This document shows positions 35,015-42,555 of a stretch of DNA of 64,000 nt, piece after piece. Below the pieces are notes generated by a model. The model saw nothing but the letters and a program-made list of their open reading frames with translations, was not told the DNA's origin and searched no databases. How positions within the stretch are numbered: the first letter of the stretch is position 1; every line of letters begins with the position of its first letter. The translations under genes were made by a program, and so were the position numbers. Source of the DNA: Paraburkholderia bannensis NBRC 103871 (GTDB lineage Bacteria > Pseudomonadota > Gammaproteobacteria > Burkholderiales > Burkholderiaceae); contig NZ_BAYA01000014.1 in the NCBI RefSeq assembly GCF_000685015.1, forward strand, positions 124,001 through 188,000, written 5' to 3'.

Positions 35015-35683
35015 ATGTGCACGAACTACGCTGCTGCGCGACGTGATCGTCTTTTCCGGCATTTCGGCATTGAGCCGCCTGACAGCCCTTGGCGCGACGA
35101 GATCTACAAGGACTACGCCGCGCCGATTATTCGCCGTGTCGATGGTGTCAGGCGCGCGGATCTCGCGACTTTCGGCATGGTGCCGCGCAAGCATATTCCG
35201 CCCGGCGTGCGGGTGTTCGATACGATGAATGCGCGCTCGGAAACGCTTGGGGAAAAGCGCTCGTTTAGCGGCGCGTGGAAACGACAGCAATTGTGTCTCG
35301 TGCCGTGCGAGGCGTTTTATGAGCCGTGCTATGAAACGGGCAAAGCAGTGCGCTGGCGCATCGGCATGGCAAACGGCGAACCGTTGGCGATCGCGGGGTT
35401 GTGGCGGGAGTGGGAGGAGCCTGCGGTTGAAGAGGGCGAAGTAGCGCGCACGTACTCGTTCACGATGCTGACGGTGGACGCCGATGCTCATGCGCTGATG
35501 AACCGGTTTCATAAGCCCGGCGATGAGAAGCGTTCGGTCGTGATCGTGCCGCCAGTGGAGTATGAGAACTGGTTGGCGAGTCGGTCGATGGATGAGGCGC
35601 GGTCGTTTTTGCGGCTGTTGCCCGCGCAGGAACTGGCGGCAGTCGAGGAGCCGGTTGTGGCCAAGGCGAAAGCGCCGGTCTAG
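35015..35683 (+). CDS. SRAP-domain protein (YedK/HMCES type)
   Basis: A 222-residue SOS-response-associated peptidase-family protein. The family forms a thiazolidine cross-link through its Cys2 with abasic sites in single-stranded DNA and so protects them. Cys2 is present (MCTNYAAARRDRL), as are the asparagine/arginine region FDTMNARSETLGEK, the glutamate in VPCEAFYEP and the histidine in ALMNRFHKPGDEKRSVVIVP. ACAGGAGCCGTC precedes the ATG. No LexA box is seen upstream. Confidence 0.92.
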   Translation: MCTNYAAARRDRLFRHFGIEPPDSPWRDEIYKDYAAPIIRRVDGVRRADLATFGMVPRKHIPPGVRVFDTMNARSETLGEKRSFSGAWKRQQLCLVPCEAFYEPCYETGKAVRWRIGMANGEPLAIAGLWREWEEPAVEEGEVARTYSFTMLTVDADAHALMNRFHKPGDEKRSVVIVPPVEYENWLASRSMDEARSFLRLLPAQELAAVEEPVVAKAKAPV

Positions 35684-35721
35684 TCCTGCGTAGGCTTCTT
35701 TCTGCACGGAGCTTCGGGACT

Positions 35722-35844
35722 TCAAAGATGATGGTGCTGGCCGTCATAGGCCGCCTGCTTGCGGATGTACATGAAGAACATTGTTGGGGCTTGTACGTCC
35801 GGATGATCGAGTGAGCTTGGCGAGAATTCAAATCCCGCCATCAT
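35722..35844 (-). CDS. Possible 40-residue protein
   Basis: An open frame encoding MMAGFEFSPSSLDHPDVQAP and then TMFFMYIRKQAAYDG with a C-terminal His-rich end (HHHL). The amino-acid composition is protein-like and the base composition is less GC-rich than the surroundings. It begins just past the left arm of a long hairpin. No family is known to me and no clear ribosome site is visible, so it stays tentative. Confidence 0.25.
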   Translation of the reverse strand: MMAGFEFSPSSLDHPDVQAPTMFFMYIRKQAAYDGQHHHL

Positions 35845-35851
35845 GCCCCTG

Positions 35852-35905
35852 ATGCAAACACAAAGCCCGCGAGCGAAAGCAAGCGGGCTTTGTGTTTGCA
35901 TTTTT
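35852..35905. terminator. Very long hairpin upstream of tRNA-fMet
   Basis: Perfect 19-bp arms: 35852-35870 (ATGCAAACACAAAGCCCGC) and 35883-35901, loop of 12, followed by TTTT on the plus strand. It can end plus-strand transcripts from the SRAP side. Its right arm also contains the -35 box of the tRNA promoter. Part of the stem (AAAGCCCGC ... GCAAGCGGGCTTT) matches the terminator after the tRNA. Confidence 0.8.
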
Positions 35906-35924
35906 GGATGGGTACGGTTAGAAT
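35896..35924 (+). promoter_or_regulatory. Promoter of plus-strand tRNA-fMet
   Basis: TTGCAT (35896-35901), 17-bp spacer, TAGAAT (35919-35924), with the mature tRNA beginning 7 bases after the -10 box. The -35 box is the end of the right arm of the long hairpin. Just after the -10 comes CCCGGCCGCG, a GC-rich discriminator as expected for stable RNA promoters. Confidence 0.75.
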
Positions 35925-35930
35925 CCCGGC

Positions 35931-36007
<77 letters not shown>

Positions 36008-36012
36008 ACATT

Positions 36013-36043
36013 AAAGCCCGCTCTGCGTATGCAAGCGGGCTTT
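36013..36043 (+). terminator. Terminator of plus-strand tRNA-fMet
   Basis: AAAGCCCGCT (36013-36022) pairs with AGCGGGCTTT (36034-36043), continuing into TTTGCTTTTGCTTTT. Five bases separate it from the CCA end. Confidence 0.9.
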
Positions 36044-36395
36044 TGCTTTTGCTTTTGGTGCTGTCGTTGTCACGGTGGTTGCGGCTTGTATTTGTTGTCT
36101 ACGCGCTGAATGAACAGTGAGCTGGCTTCAATTCGTCTAGTCCTTCCCATTTCAAGGTGACGCCGGTCTTTCGTTGGCTGGAGTGCGGTTGACGCAGCCA
36201 GAGAGGAGAGCATCCTCGACCTCTCCGACAATAGAGAAGCGTCGGCTGACAAGTCCGGAGGCCGTTATCCCAGCGACCGCGCTGCTCCACGTCACCAATC
36301 GTGAACTGGTGGTTGGAGAGGTCAAAGAGCGCCATCGCATGCTGGCGCGCGATTGACGAAATCCGGTGACACAGAGATTGCACAGACGCCAGAAT
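36044..36395. other. Unassigned segment between tRNA-fMet and tRNA-His
   Basis: About 350 bases with visibly lower GC than the neighbours. Open frames exist on both strands (for example 36099-36413 on the minus strand, about 100 residues, and 36174-36356 on the plus strand), but neither has a ribosome site or protein-like family features. It may be a remnant of inserted DNA next to a tRNA gene; no integrase or repeat is seen. Confidence 0.35.
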
Positions 36396-36430
36396 GCAAA
36401 AAGCCCAGTTCAATGAACTGGGCTTTTTGC
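36396..36430. terminator. tRNA-His terminator, near-perfect palindrome
   Basis: 17-bp arms GCAAAAAGCCCAGTTCA (36396-36412) and TGAACTGGGCTTTTTGC (36414-36430) around one base, so the real loop opens a few pairs. A-run and T-run on opposite sides allow it to work in both directions; it lies 10 bases past the end of tRNA-His. Confidence 0.9.
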
Positions 36431-36440
36431 ATGAATCTTT

Positions 36441-36516
36441 TGGGGTGGCTGATGGGACTCGAACCCACGACGACAGGAATCACAATCCTGGACTCTACCA
36501 ACTGAGCTACAGCCAC
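36441..36516 (-). tRNA. tRNA-His (anticodon GTG)
   Basis: 76 nt with encoded CCA. Minus strand begins GTGGCTGTAGCTCAGTTGG, anticodon stem CAGGA/TCCTG around TTGTGAT (anticodon GTG), T-loop TTCGAGT. A G at -1 (position 36517) can pair with the discriminator C73, the identity element of tRNA-His. Confidence 0.97.
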
Positions 36517-36624
36517 CACTGTCCTACTGTTTTCTTGTTTGTCGCTGCTTCGTCAGCGGCGTCAATCAAGAAGCAAGATTATATACACGCCATATCACTC
36601 TTGCCTAGCCCTTTATTCAAAAAA

Positions 36625-37638
36625 TTATGAAGAAAGTTCGGCTGAGGCTTCGAGGGGCGCGCGCAGGTGCGAACGCGCCGTTTCGAAAATGGCGAGATCG
36701 CCCTTCGCAAGCTCGCGGCTATCCGACAGCACACGGCGCCAGCCGCGCGCACCGGCCTCGCCGCGATACAGCCCAAGCGCGTGGCGCGTGATCGAGCCAA
36801 GGAACGTGCCGCGCGCAACTTCGCTCGCGCAGTATTCGATCAGCTTCGCTTCGATTTCGTCGCGGGTGAGGGCGGGGCTGCTTGCACCATAGAAACGCGC
36901 GTCCACATCGGCGAGCACATAGGGGTTGTGATAAGCCTCGCGCCCGAGCATCACGCCATCGACGTGTTCCAGGTGCGTCTCGACTTCGTCGAGCGTCTTG
37001 ATGCCGCCGTTAATGATGATTTCGAGCTGCGGGAAATCGCGCTTGAGCCGGTACGCGTAGTCATACTTGAGCGGCGGGATCTCGCGGTTCTCCTTCGGGC
37101 TCAGGCCCTTCAGGATCGCATTGCGCGCGTGCACGATAAAGACTTCGCAACCCGCGTCCGCGATGGTGCCGACGAAGTCGCGCACGAACGCATAGTCCTC
37201 GACTGCATCCACGCCAATGCGGTGCTTGACCGTCACCGGCACCGACGTCACGTCGCGCATCGCCTTGACACAGTCCGCCACGAGCTTCGGCTCGTTCATC
37301 AGGCACGCGCCGAACGCGCCGCGCTGCACGCGCTCGGACGGGCAGCCGCAATTCAGGTTGATCTCGTCGTAGCCCCATTGCTCGCCGAGCTTCGCGCAAC
37401 GCGCGAGGTCGTCGGGTTCGCTGCCGCCCAGCTGCAGGGCGACCGGCGCTTCTTCCGGCGTGAAGGCGAGGTGGCGCGGCACGTCGCCGTGGAGCAGGGC
37501 GCCGGTCGTCACCATCTCCGTATACAGCCAGGTATGCCGGGAGATGAAACGGTGCAGCGATCGGCAGTGACGATCAGTCCAGTCCATCATCGGGGCCACA
37601 CTGACGCGGCGGGGGCTGGCGATACGGTTCGAAGACAT
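36625..37638 (-). CDS. dusA: tRNA-dihydrouridine(20/20a) synthase
   Basis: FMN-dependent enzyme that reduces U20/U20a in the D-loop of tRNAs. It has 337 residues. The TIM-barrel start RVSVAPMMDWTDRHCRSLHR, the catalytic cysteine segment NLNCGCPSERVQRGAFGACL and the FMN-phosphate loop EIIINGGIKTLDEVETHLEH followed by VDGVMLGREAY are all present. The version of the motif with NLNCGCPS-RVQ-G is specific to DusA rather than DusB/C. Start at ATG 37638 (MSSNRIASPRRVSV), consistent with the family N-terminus. It follows tRNA-His on the same strand order but is expressed separately. Confidence 0.96.
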   Translation of the reverse strand: MSSNRIASPRRVSVAPMMDWTDRHCRSLHRFISRHTWLYTEMVTTGALLHGDVPRHLAFTPEEAPVALQLGGSEPDDLARCAKLGEQWGYDEINLNCGCPSERVQRGAFGACLMNEPKLVADCVKAMRDVTSVPVTVKHRIGVDAVEDYAFVRDFVGTIADAGCEVFIVHARNAILKGLSPKENREIPPLKYDYAYRLKRDFPQLEIIINGGIKTLDEVETHLEHVDGVMLGREAYHNPYVLADVDARFYGASSPALTRDEIEAKLIEYCASEVARGTFLGSITRHALGLYRGEAGARGWRRVLSDSRELAKGDLAIFETARSHLRAPLEASAELSS

Positions 37639-38092
37639 GGTGATTACGTGCGCAATCGACGCGCGGCAGACGTGGAACAACCTTGTATTTTAACGTATTT
37701 CGCCGAAATCGCTTCCGGCGTTTTTGCACTGCGCCAAGCCGGCTTTTGCCATCGTGTTGCCGTTGTTCAGATGTTTGCAAACGCCATCCGAAAGCGCTTC
37801 CAGCCTTATTTCCAGGCCCAAAGACCCTACCGCCGTTATGTAATCCGCGCGTCCAATGTTGCGTCGCGAAAATTATTTTGGGACGTCTTTTTAGGGTCTG
37901 TTCGTCGCTCAGCCAAGCCTGGATTGCGACTCCGGATTGTTTCCGAAGCCGGAATAAACAATTCGGATTATCGAGATTATTTTCCGATAGTAGGTGTATA
38001 CACTGACTTCCATTGACGCGGCACGTGGGCTCTGACCTCCCAGGCGCGGCGCCTTTCCCTACCGCAAGTTGAACCGGATATTGGAGTCCACC
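37639..38092 (+). other. AT-rich leader region without a gene
   Basis: A 454-bp gap between divergent dusA and a small secreted-protein gene, much richer in A and T between about 37690 and 38010. It contains a hairpin-like inverted repeat ATTGTTTCCG ... CGGAATAAACAAT (about 37944-37970, one bulged base). GTATACACTG near 38000 could be a -10 region for the downstream gene. Nothing in it looks like protein. Confidence 0.4.
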
Positions 38093-38365
38093 ATGAAGAC
38101 CAAACTGATCGCAGCTCTGCTCGTCGCAGCTTCCGCTTCCATCGCCGCTCCGGCATTCGCCAGCGGCTACGGCCCGGCTCCGTTCTACCGCCCGAACGTC
38201 GGCGCACCGGCTTCGCAGCAAGGCCAGAGCGCACAGACCGTGGCCGCCGAACGCGCCCAGCAGCAAGGCGTCGATTCGTCGTACGGTGGTGTGGCAGGTG
38301 CAGCGACCCAATCGGGCGCTCACACGCAAACGCCGCGCGCGCAGCAAGTCTACTTCGGCAACTAA
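38093..38365 (+). CDS. Small secreted Gln/Ala-rich protein
   Basis: A 90-residue precursor with a clear Sec signal peptide (MKTKLIAALLVAASASIAAP, cut after AFA), leaving a mature chain of about 66 residues with SGYGPAPFYRPNVGAPASQQ and a Gln/Ala/Ser-rich body. No cysteines and no lipobox, so a soluble periplasmic or exported protein. Short proteins of this style are common in Burkholderiaceae, without known function. TTGGAGTCCACC precedes the ATG; a terminator follows. Confidence 0.8.
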   Translation: MKTKLIAALLVAASASIAAPAFASGYGPAPFYRPNVGAPASQQGQSAQTVAAERAQQQGVDSSYGGVAGAATQSGAHTQTPRAQQVYFGN

Positions 38366-38417
38366 GTTCTCACTTAGGTTCGCTGAGCGAAGCGCCGCCG
38401 CCCCTTGCGGGCGGCGA

Positions 38418-38451
38418 AAAACGCCGGGTGTCTTCACGACCCCGGCGTTTT
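38418..38451. terminator. Hairpin terminator between convergent small genes
   Basis: AAAACGCCGGG (38418-38428) pairs with CCCGGCGTTTT (38441-38451), loop of 12. It lies 52 bases after the secreted-protein gene and 30 bases after the end of the minus-strand gene, so it can serve both. Confidence 0.88.
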
Positions 38452-38481
38452 GCATTTGTGCGCGAGAAGAAGTGTTGGCGC

Positions 38482-38724
38482 TTAGGACGCCTCGCGCACG
38501 CGCTGGTCGATGGCTTCGCGGATACGATCGAACGCCGCGTCGAAGGCGTTGTCCTGGGTCGGGAAGCGGTCGCCGGCAATGCCATCGATGGGCACGTCGG
38601 CGTGGGTGGCGTCGGTGAGGCTGTGGATTTTCTGGGTCGTGATCGTGAAGCCCGTCTCATGCGCGCCGTCGACGCCTGCGGTCATGTCGTAGCCCATGTA
38701 TTCGTAGCTGCGCCGGTTTTCCAT
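38482..38724 (-). CDS. Hypothetical protein, 80 aa
   Basis: A small hydrophilic protein starting MENRRSYEYMGYDMTAGVDG and ending with a helix (AFDAAFDRIREAIDQRVREA). The ribosome site GGAGGAAACAGC directly before the ATG is strong, which supports the gene. No signal peptide, no recognised domain. Confidence 0.65.
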   Translation of the reverse strand: MENRRSYEYMGYDMTAGVDGAHETGFTITTQKIHSLTDATHADVPIDGIAGDRFPTQDNAFDAAFDRIREAIDQRVREAS

Positions 38725-38958
38725 GCTGTTTCCTCCGCAATTGCAGGATCTGCTTCTGATCTGTTTTTGATCTGATTCTATTCGGCCATCCGCCGATTCT
38801 TGCACGTCCCGCGCCTGCGCCGCCGCCCGCTGCGCGGACGCGTTCGCGTCGCCCGTCACAGTCGCTGTACTACCATCGTCTGCGAAGGGCGTGCGCCGCG
38901 GGGCAGGCGGCGCGCGCCTGTTACGCCAGTCCGTCGCTGGCTCAACAGGAGGTGAACA

Positions 38959-39291
38959 ATGAAGAAACGCTTTGTGCTTCTCGCTGCGCTGGCGCTTCCG
39001 GCCATTCTCGCGCCGGCCGCGGCTTTCGCGCAGCAGCCGCCGCCCCGGCCGGGCCCGAACGAGTATCACGGCGGGCCGCCGCCGGATCGGCCGCCCCATG
39101 ACATGCCGCCCCCGGAGTGGCGCAAAGGTGACCGCATCGGGCCGGAGTATCGCGACCGTCAATATGTGATCGACGACTGGCGCCAGTATCACCTCAGCCC
39201 GCCGCCGCGCGGCCATCATTGGGTGGGCGTGAGCGGCCAGTACTATCTGGTGCGCAATTCGAACTGGGCCGTGGAGCGCATCGGGCCGTAA
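38959..39291 (+). CDS. RcnB family periplasmic protein
   Basis: A 110-residue precursor with signal peptide (MKKRFVLLAALALPAILAPA, cut after AFA). The mature part has a Pro-rich stretch (QQPPPRPGPNEYHGGPPPDR), then the RcnB-type core GDRIGPEYRDRQYVIDDWRQ and HHWVGVSGQYYLVRNSNWAV. RcnB in E. coli is a periplasmic protein needed for nickel/cobalt homeostasis; for this family member the metal link is only by homology. AGGAGGTGAACA precedes the ATG. Confidence 0.83.
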   Translation: MKKRFVLLAALALPAILAPAAAFAQQPPPRPGPNEYHGGPPPDRPPHDMPPPEWRKGDRIGPEYRDRQYVIDDWRQYHLSPPPRGHHWVGVSGQYYLVRNSNWAVERIGP

Positions 39292-39330
39292 TGCCTGCGA
39301 TGCATGGCAGGAAGGTCTATGGTGCAGCGC

Positions 39331-39373
39331 AAAGCCGGGCCATGTGAATCGGGCGATTCGCACCCGGCTTTTT
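39331..39373 (+). terminator. Terminator after the RcnB-like gene
   Basis: AAAGCCGGG (39331-39339) pairs with CCCGGCTTT (39363-39371) and runs into TTT. The loop contains a second small hairpin, GAATC-GGGC-GATTC. Confidence 0.85.
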
Positions 39374-39444
39374 CGCTCCCTGAAAAAAATCGGCCAGCGT
39401 GATAGCTTTTGCGTTCTCCTCAAACCCATGATGGAAACGCTTCG

Positions 39445-40497
39445 ATGGAATACCGCACACTCGGCGATACGGATATCAAGGTCAGCCTGATCGGCCTCGG
39501 CACGATGACGTGGGGCGAACAGAATACCGAGCGCGACGCGCATGAGCAGATCGGGTACGCGCTCGATCAGGGCGTCACGCTGATCGACGCCGCGGAGATG
39601 TATCCCGTGCCGCCCCGTCCCGAAACGCAAGGCCAGACCGAGCGCTTCATCGGCACCTGGCTCGCGAAGCATCGCGCGGCGCGCGAGCGTATCGTGCTCG
39701 CCACCAAGATCGCGGGCCCCGCGCGCCAGCCGCACAATCCGCGCCATATCCGCGGCGAGGGCAACCAGTTCGACCGCAAGAATCTGACCGAGGCGCTCGA
39801 CGACAGCCTCAAGCGCCTGCAGACCGATTACGTCGATCTCTACCAGCTTCACTGGCCCGACCGCAGCACGATGACCTTTGGCCGTTCGGCGTATCCGTGG
39901 ATCGACGACGCCTATACGGTGCCGATCGAGGAAACGCTCTCGGTGCTCGCGGAGTTCGTGAAGGCGGGCAAGGTGCGCCATATCGGCGTGTCGAACGAGA
40001 CGCCCTGGGGCGTGGCGCAATTCCTGCGCGCCGCCGAAAAGCTCGGCCTGCCGCGCATCGTCAGCGTCCAGAATCCGTACAGCCTCGTGAACCGCACGTT
40101 CGAGCTGGGCCTGTCCGAGTTTTCGCACCGCGAGGGCATCGGCCTGCTGGCGTACTCGCCGATGGCGTTCGGCTGGCTCTCGGGCAAGTACGAGGGCGGG
40201 GCGCGGCCCGAGGGCGCGCGCATCACCAAGTTCGAGCGCTTCCAGCGCTACAGCAAGCCGCAGGCGGTGGCGGCGACCTCGCGCTACGTGGCGCTCGCGA
40301 AGGAGCTGGGCTATACGCCCGCGCAGTTCGCGCTCGCATTCGTCAACAGCCGTCCGTTCGTGACGAGCAACCTGATCGGCGCGACCAGCATGGCGCAGCT
40401 CAAGGAAAACATCGCCAGCGTCGATGTGAAGCTGTCGGCCGACGTGCTCGCACGCATCGACGAGCTGCACGATCAGCAGCCGAACCCCGCGCCGTAA
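39445..40497 (+). CDS. tas: NADP(H)-dependent aldo-keto reductase (Tas-like)
   Basis: A 350-residue TIM-barrel reductase. Catalytic tetrad regions: Asp in GVTLIDAAEMYPV (with the Tyr), Lys in IVLATKIAGPARQ, His in LYQLHWPDR. The long loop with PRPETQGQTERFIGTWL and the PHNPRHIRGEGNQFDRKNL segment are typical of the Tas subgroup, and the C-terminus QFALAFVNSRPFVTSNLIGA binds the cofactor. Natural substrate not known. The start at 39445 gives the family N-terminus MEYRTLGDTDIKVSLIGLG. Confidence 0.9.
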   Translation: MEYRTLGDTDIKVSLIGLGTMTWGEQNTERDAHEQIGYALDQGVTLIDAAEMYPVPPRPETQGQTERFIGTWLAKHRAARERIVLATKIAGPARQPHNPRHIRGEGNQFDRKNLTEALDDSLKRLQTDYVDLYQLHWPDRSTMTFGRSAYPWIDDAYTVPIEETLSVLAEFVKAGKVRHIGVSNETPWGVAQFLRAAEKLGLPRIVSVQNPYSLVNRTFELGLSEFSHREGIGLLAYSPMAFGWLSGKYEGGARPEGARITKFERFQRYSKPQAVAATSRYVALAKELGYTPAQFALAFVNSRPFVTSNLIGATSMAQLKENIASVDVKLSADVLARIDELHDQQPNPAP

Positions 40498-40809
40498 AGG
40501 GCGTCAGTCACCCGGCTCGCGCCATGCCGGGTGACAGGGTTGCCGCGCTTTATCGAACGCGAAGTTCCAGCGATAAAGCGCGTGCGCGCGCGCTGTCTGA
40601 CTCCGCACTCCCAAAATCGTTGGCGATTCGCAAGGCATGCACTACGATCCTGCCAACGCCCGCGCGGCCGTGGATCGTGCCGATTCGACGCTGCACTTGA
40701 TCGACACGCCCGCCGCGTCACGGTGCCGACCTCAACGCGCCACACGCTGACGACGCTCGGCCCACCAGGCTCCTATCATTCCAATCGCCTTTTGCGGAGT
40801 ATTCCCACG
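40498..40809 (+). other. Intergenic region between tas and the permease gene
   Basis: 312 bases. Contains a 10-bp stem GTCACCCGGC (40507-40516) / GCCGGGTGAC (40526-40535) without a T-run. A 37-codon open frame from an ATG at 40636 has protein-like composition at its start (MHYDPANARAAVDRADSTLH) but no ribosome site. Otherwise nothing. Confidence 0.35.
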
Positions 40810-41907
40810 ATGACGAGCGCCCCGAACGCGCAATCGCCACGATCGCCTGAACCGACGCAGGCGCAGCCCGGCTACGGCTGGGCCATTTTTGTTCTGCTGG
40901 CGGTCGCCGGTCTGTTCTACGTAAAGTGGTTTCCCTATTACCACCGCGCCTTTACCGCCGAAGCGACGCATTCGATCGGCAAATCGATCCTGACGGGCGG
41001 TGCGGACAGCGCGCCCGCGCCGTCGGTCAGCGCTGCGCTCGATTACGCGCTGGCCTACGGCAAGGCGATCTGGCAGGCGATGGTGCTGGGCCTGCTGCTC
41101 GGCTCCGGCGTCCAGGCGCTGTTGCCGGTGCAATGGGTTGCGCGCGTGCTGGGCCAGCGCGGTTTCGGCAGCGTGGCGGCCGGCGGGCTGCTGTCGGTGC
41201 CGGGCATGATGTGCACCTGCTGCGCCGCGCCCGTGGTGGCGGGGCTGCGCGCGCGCAATGCCTCGACCGGCGGCGCGATTGCGTTCTGGCTCGGCAATTC
41301 GGTGCTCAATCCGGCGACGCTCGTGTTCATGGGCTTCGTGCTGGGCTGGCAGTGGAGCGCGTTGCGCCTCGTGCTGGGCGTGCTGCTGGTGTTCGGTCTC
41401 GGCTGGCTCGCCAACCGGCTCGTGACGCCGCAGGAAGCGCGCGCCGCCGATGACCGCCTTGCGGAGCTTGCACGCCAGCAGGCCGAAGGCGGCAATGTGT
41501 TCGTGCGCTGGGCGCGAATTTTCGCGCGCATGGCCGTGCGTCTCGTGCCCGAGTACATCGTGCTTGTGTTGCTGCTTGGCGCGGCGCGTGCGTGGCTGTT
41601 TCCGCATATCGGGCCGGACGTCACCAGCAGCATTGGCTGGATCGTCGCTTTCGCGGTCGCGGGCATGCTGTTCGTGATCCCGACGGCGGGCGAAGTGCCG
41701 ATCATTCAGGCGATGCTCGCGCTCGGCATGGGCGTTGGCCCCGCTGGCGCGCTCCTGATGACGCTGCCGCCCGTGAGCGTGCCCTCGCTCGCCATGCTGG
41801 CGGGCTCGTTCCGCCCGCGTGTGTTGACGCTCGTGGCGTGCGTGGTCGTGCTGGTCGGCATCGTGTCCGGGCTGGCGGCGGTGGCGCTCGGGTTTGGCGC
41901 GGCTTGA
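40810..41907 (+). CDS. ArsP/DUF318-type permease with CTCC motif
   Basis: A 365-residue inner-membrane protein of the ArsP_1 (PF03773) permease family with about eight to nine helices in two halves. The first half has SVPGMMCTCCAAPVVAGLRA with a vicinal cysteine pair, then GGAIAFWLGNSVLNPATLVF; the second half has the matching GMLFVIPTAGEVPIIQAMLA. ArsP itself exports trivalent organoarsenicals and needs conserved cysteines, but many family members have unknown cargo. No ars genes lie nearby. A weak ribosome site precedes the ATG at 40810. Confidence 0.82.
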   Translation: MTSAPNAQSPRSPEPTQAQPGYGWAIFVLLAVAGLFYVKWFPYYHRAFTAEATHSIGKSILTGGADSAPAPSVSAALDYALAYGKAIWQAMVLGLLLGSGVQALLPVQWVARVLGQRGFGSVAAGGLLSVPGMMCTCCAAPVVAGLRARNASTGGAIAFWLGNSVLNPATLVFMGFVLGWQWSALRLVLGVLLVFGLGWLANRLVTPQEARAADDRLAELARQQAEGGNVFVRWARIFARMAVRLVPEYIVLVLLLGAARAWLFPHIGPDVTSSIGWIVAFAVAGMLFVIPTAGEVPIIQAMLALGMGVGPAGALLMTLPPVSVPSLAMLAGSFRPRVLTLVACVVVLVGIVSGLAAVALGFGAA

Positions 41908-42075
41908 AACAGGCGATACAGGCGCTTTCGATGAACTGCGCCGCAGCCGTTCTCGCAGGGTCGAGGGCGTTTGCGGCGCGGCTGCGATGCTACGATGAAT
42001 CGACAGGATCGCGTATAGACCGTGGCTGGCCGCAAGGCCCGCTGCACAGATAAGGGCTCAGGCCCAGGAACCGGC

Positions 42076-42498
42076 ATGGCAAAGCAAAAAACCAATCCGA
42101 AACTCGAACAGGCGCTCACGCGCGGCGACCTGGCGATCCGCCAGGCCAACTCCGCACGCGCCACGGCCGTGCTGCGCGCGCTTGGCAAGATGATCGTCGA
42201 GGCTTCGGCGACCATCGGCGTGCAGGCGCACGTCTCGATTCCCGACGGCGACCGCATTTACGATCCCGCCGACGGTCTCTGGCCGCAGCAACTGCTGATC
42301 TCGCTCGACGAACCCGTGGAAGAGGCGGATCCGGAAGAAATCCGCACGGTGCGTCTGCACGCGCAGACCCAGGCGACGGTGTTCCGCGTCGAATGGCACC
42401 GCTCGGACGGCAAGATCGGGCGCCAGGAAGGCGGCCCGTTCGCGACGGTCGCCTTTATCTCGGACGTCGAGATTCCCTGGGGCGACGACGAAGAGTGA
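42076..42498 (+). CDS. Conserved hypothetical protein, 140 aa
   Basis: Soluble protein with an N-terminal helical half (MAKQKTNPKLEQALTRGDLA, then IRQANSARATAVLRALGKMI) and a beta-rich C-terminal half (TVRLHAQTQATVFRVEWHRS, FATVAFISDVEIPWGDDEE). No membrane segment and no signal. AGGAACCGGC precedes the ATG. I do not recognise the family. The last codons (GDDEE) form the left arm of the terminator. Confidence 0.7.
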   Translation: MAKQKTNPKLEQALTRGDLAIRQANSARATAVLRALGKMIVEASATIGVQAHVSIPDGDRIYDPADGLWPQQLLISLDEPVEEADPEEIRTVRLHAQTQATVFRVEWHRSDGKIGRQEGGPFATVAFISDVEIPWGDDEE

Positions 42499-42530
42499 GG
42501 GTGTTTTCGTCTTCGTCGTCGTTTTCGTTT
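42483..42530 (+). terminator. Terminator whose left arm is the end of the coding region
   Basis: CGACGACGAAGA (42483-42494, the last codons of the 140-aa gene) pairs perfectly with TCTTCGTCGTCG (42510-42521), 12 bp, followed by TTTTCGTTTTTG. The stop codon (42496-42498) is in the loop. Confidence 0.8.
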
Positions 42531-42555
42531 TTGCCTTCGTCTTCGCCGCGCGTCG

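Noticed and set aside
35790..35850. tRNA remnant suggested by TTCAAATCCCGCC and flanking GGGGC/GCCCC
   Set aside because: The T-stem does not pair properly and no anticodon arm can be drawn.
36099..36413. About 100-codon minus-strand frame between the tRNAs
   Set aside because: No ribosome site, overlaps the tRNA-His terminator at its start, and no family recognised; kept only as an unassigned region.
38482..40470. 662-codon minus-strand frame running through the aldo-keto reductase gene
   Set aside because: Only the last 80 codons, with their own ribosome site, look real; the rest is antisense to tas and the RcnB-like gene.
40636..40749. 37-codon frame upstream of the ArsP-like permease
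   Set aside because: No ribosome site and no conservation evidence; mentioned only in the intergenic note.
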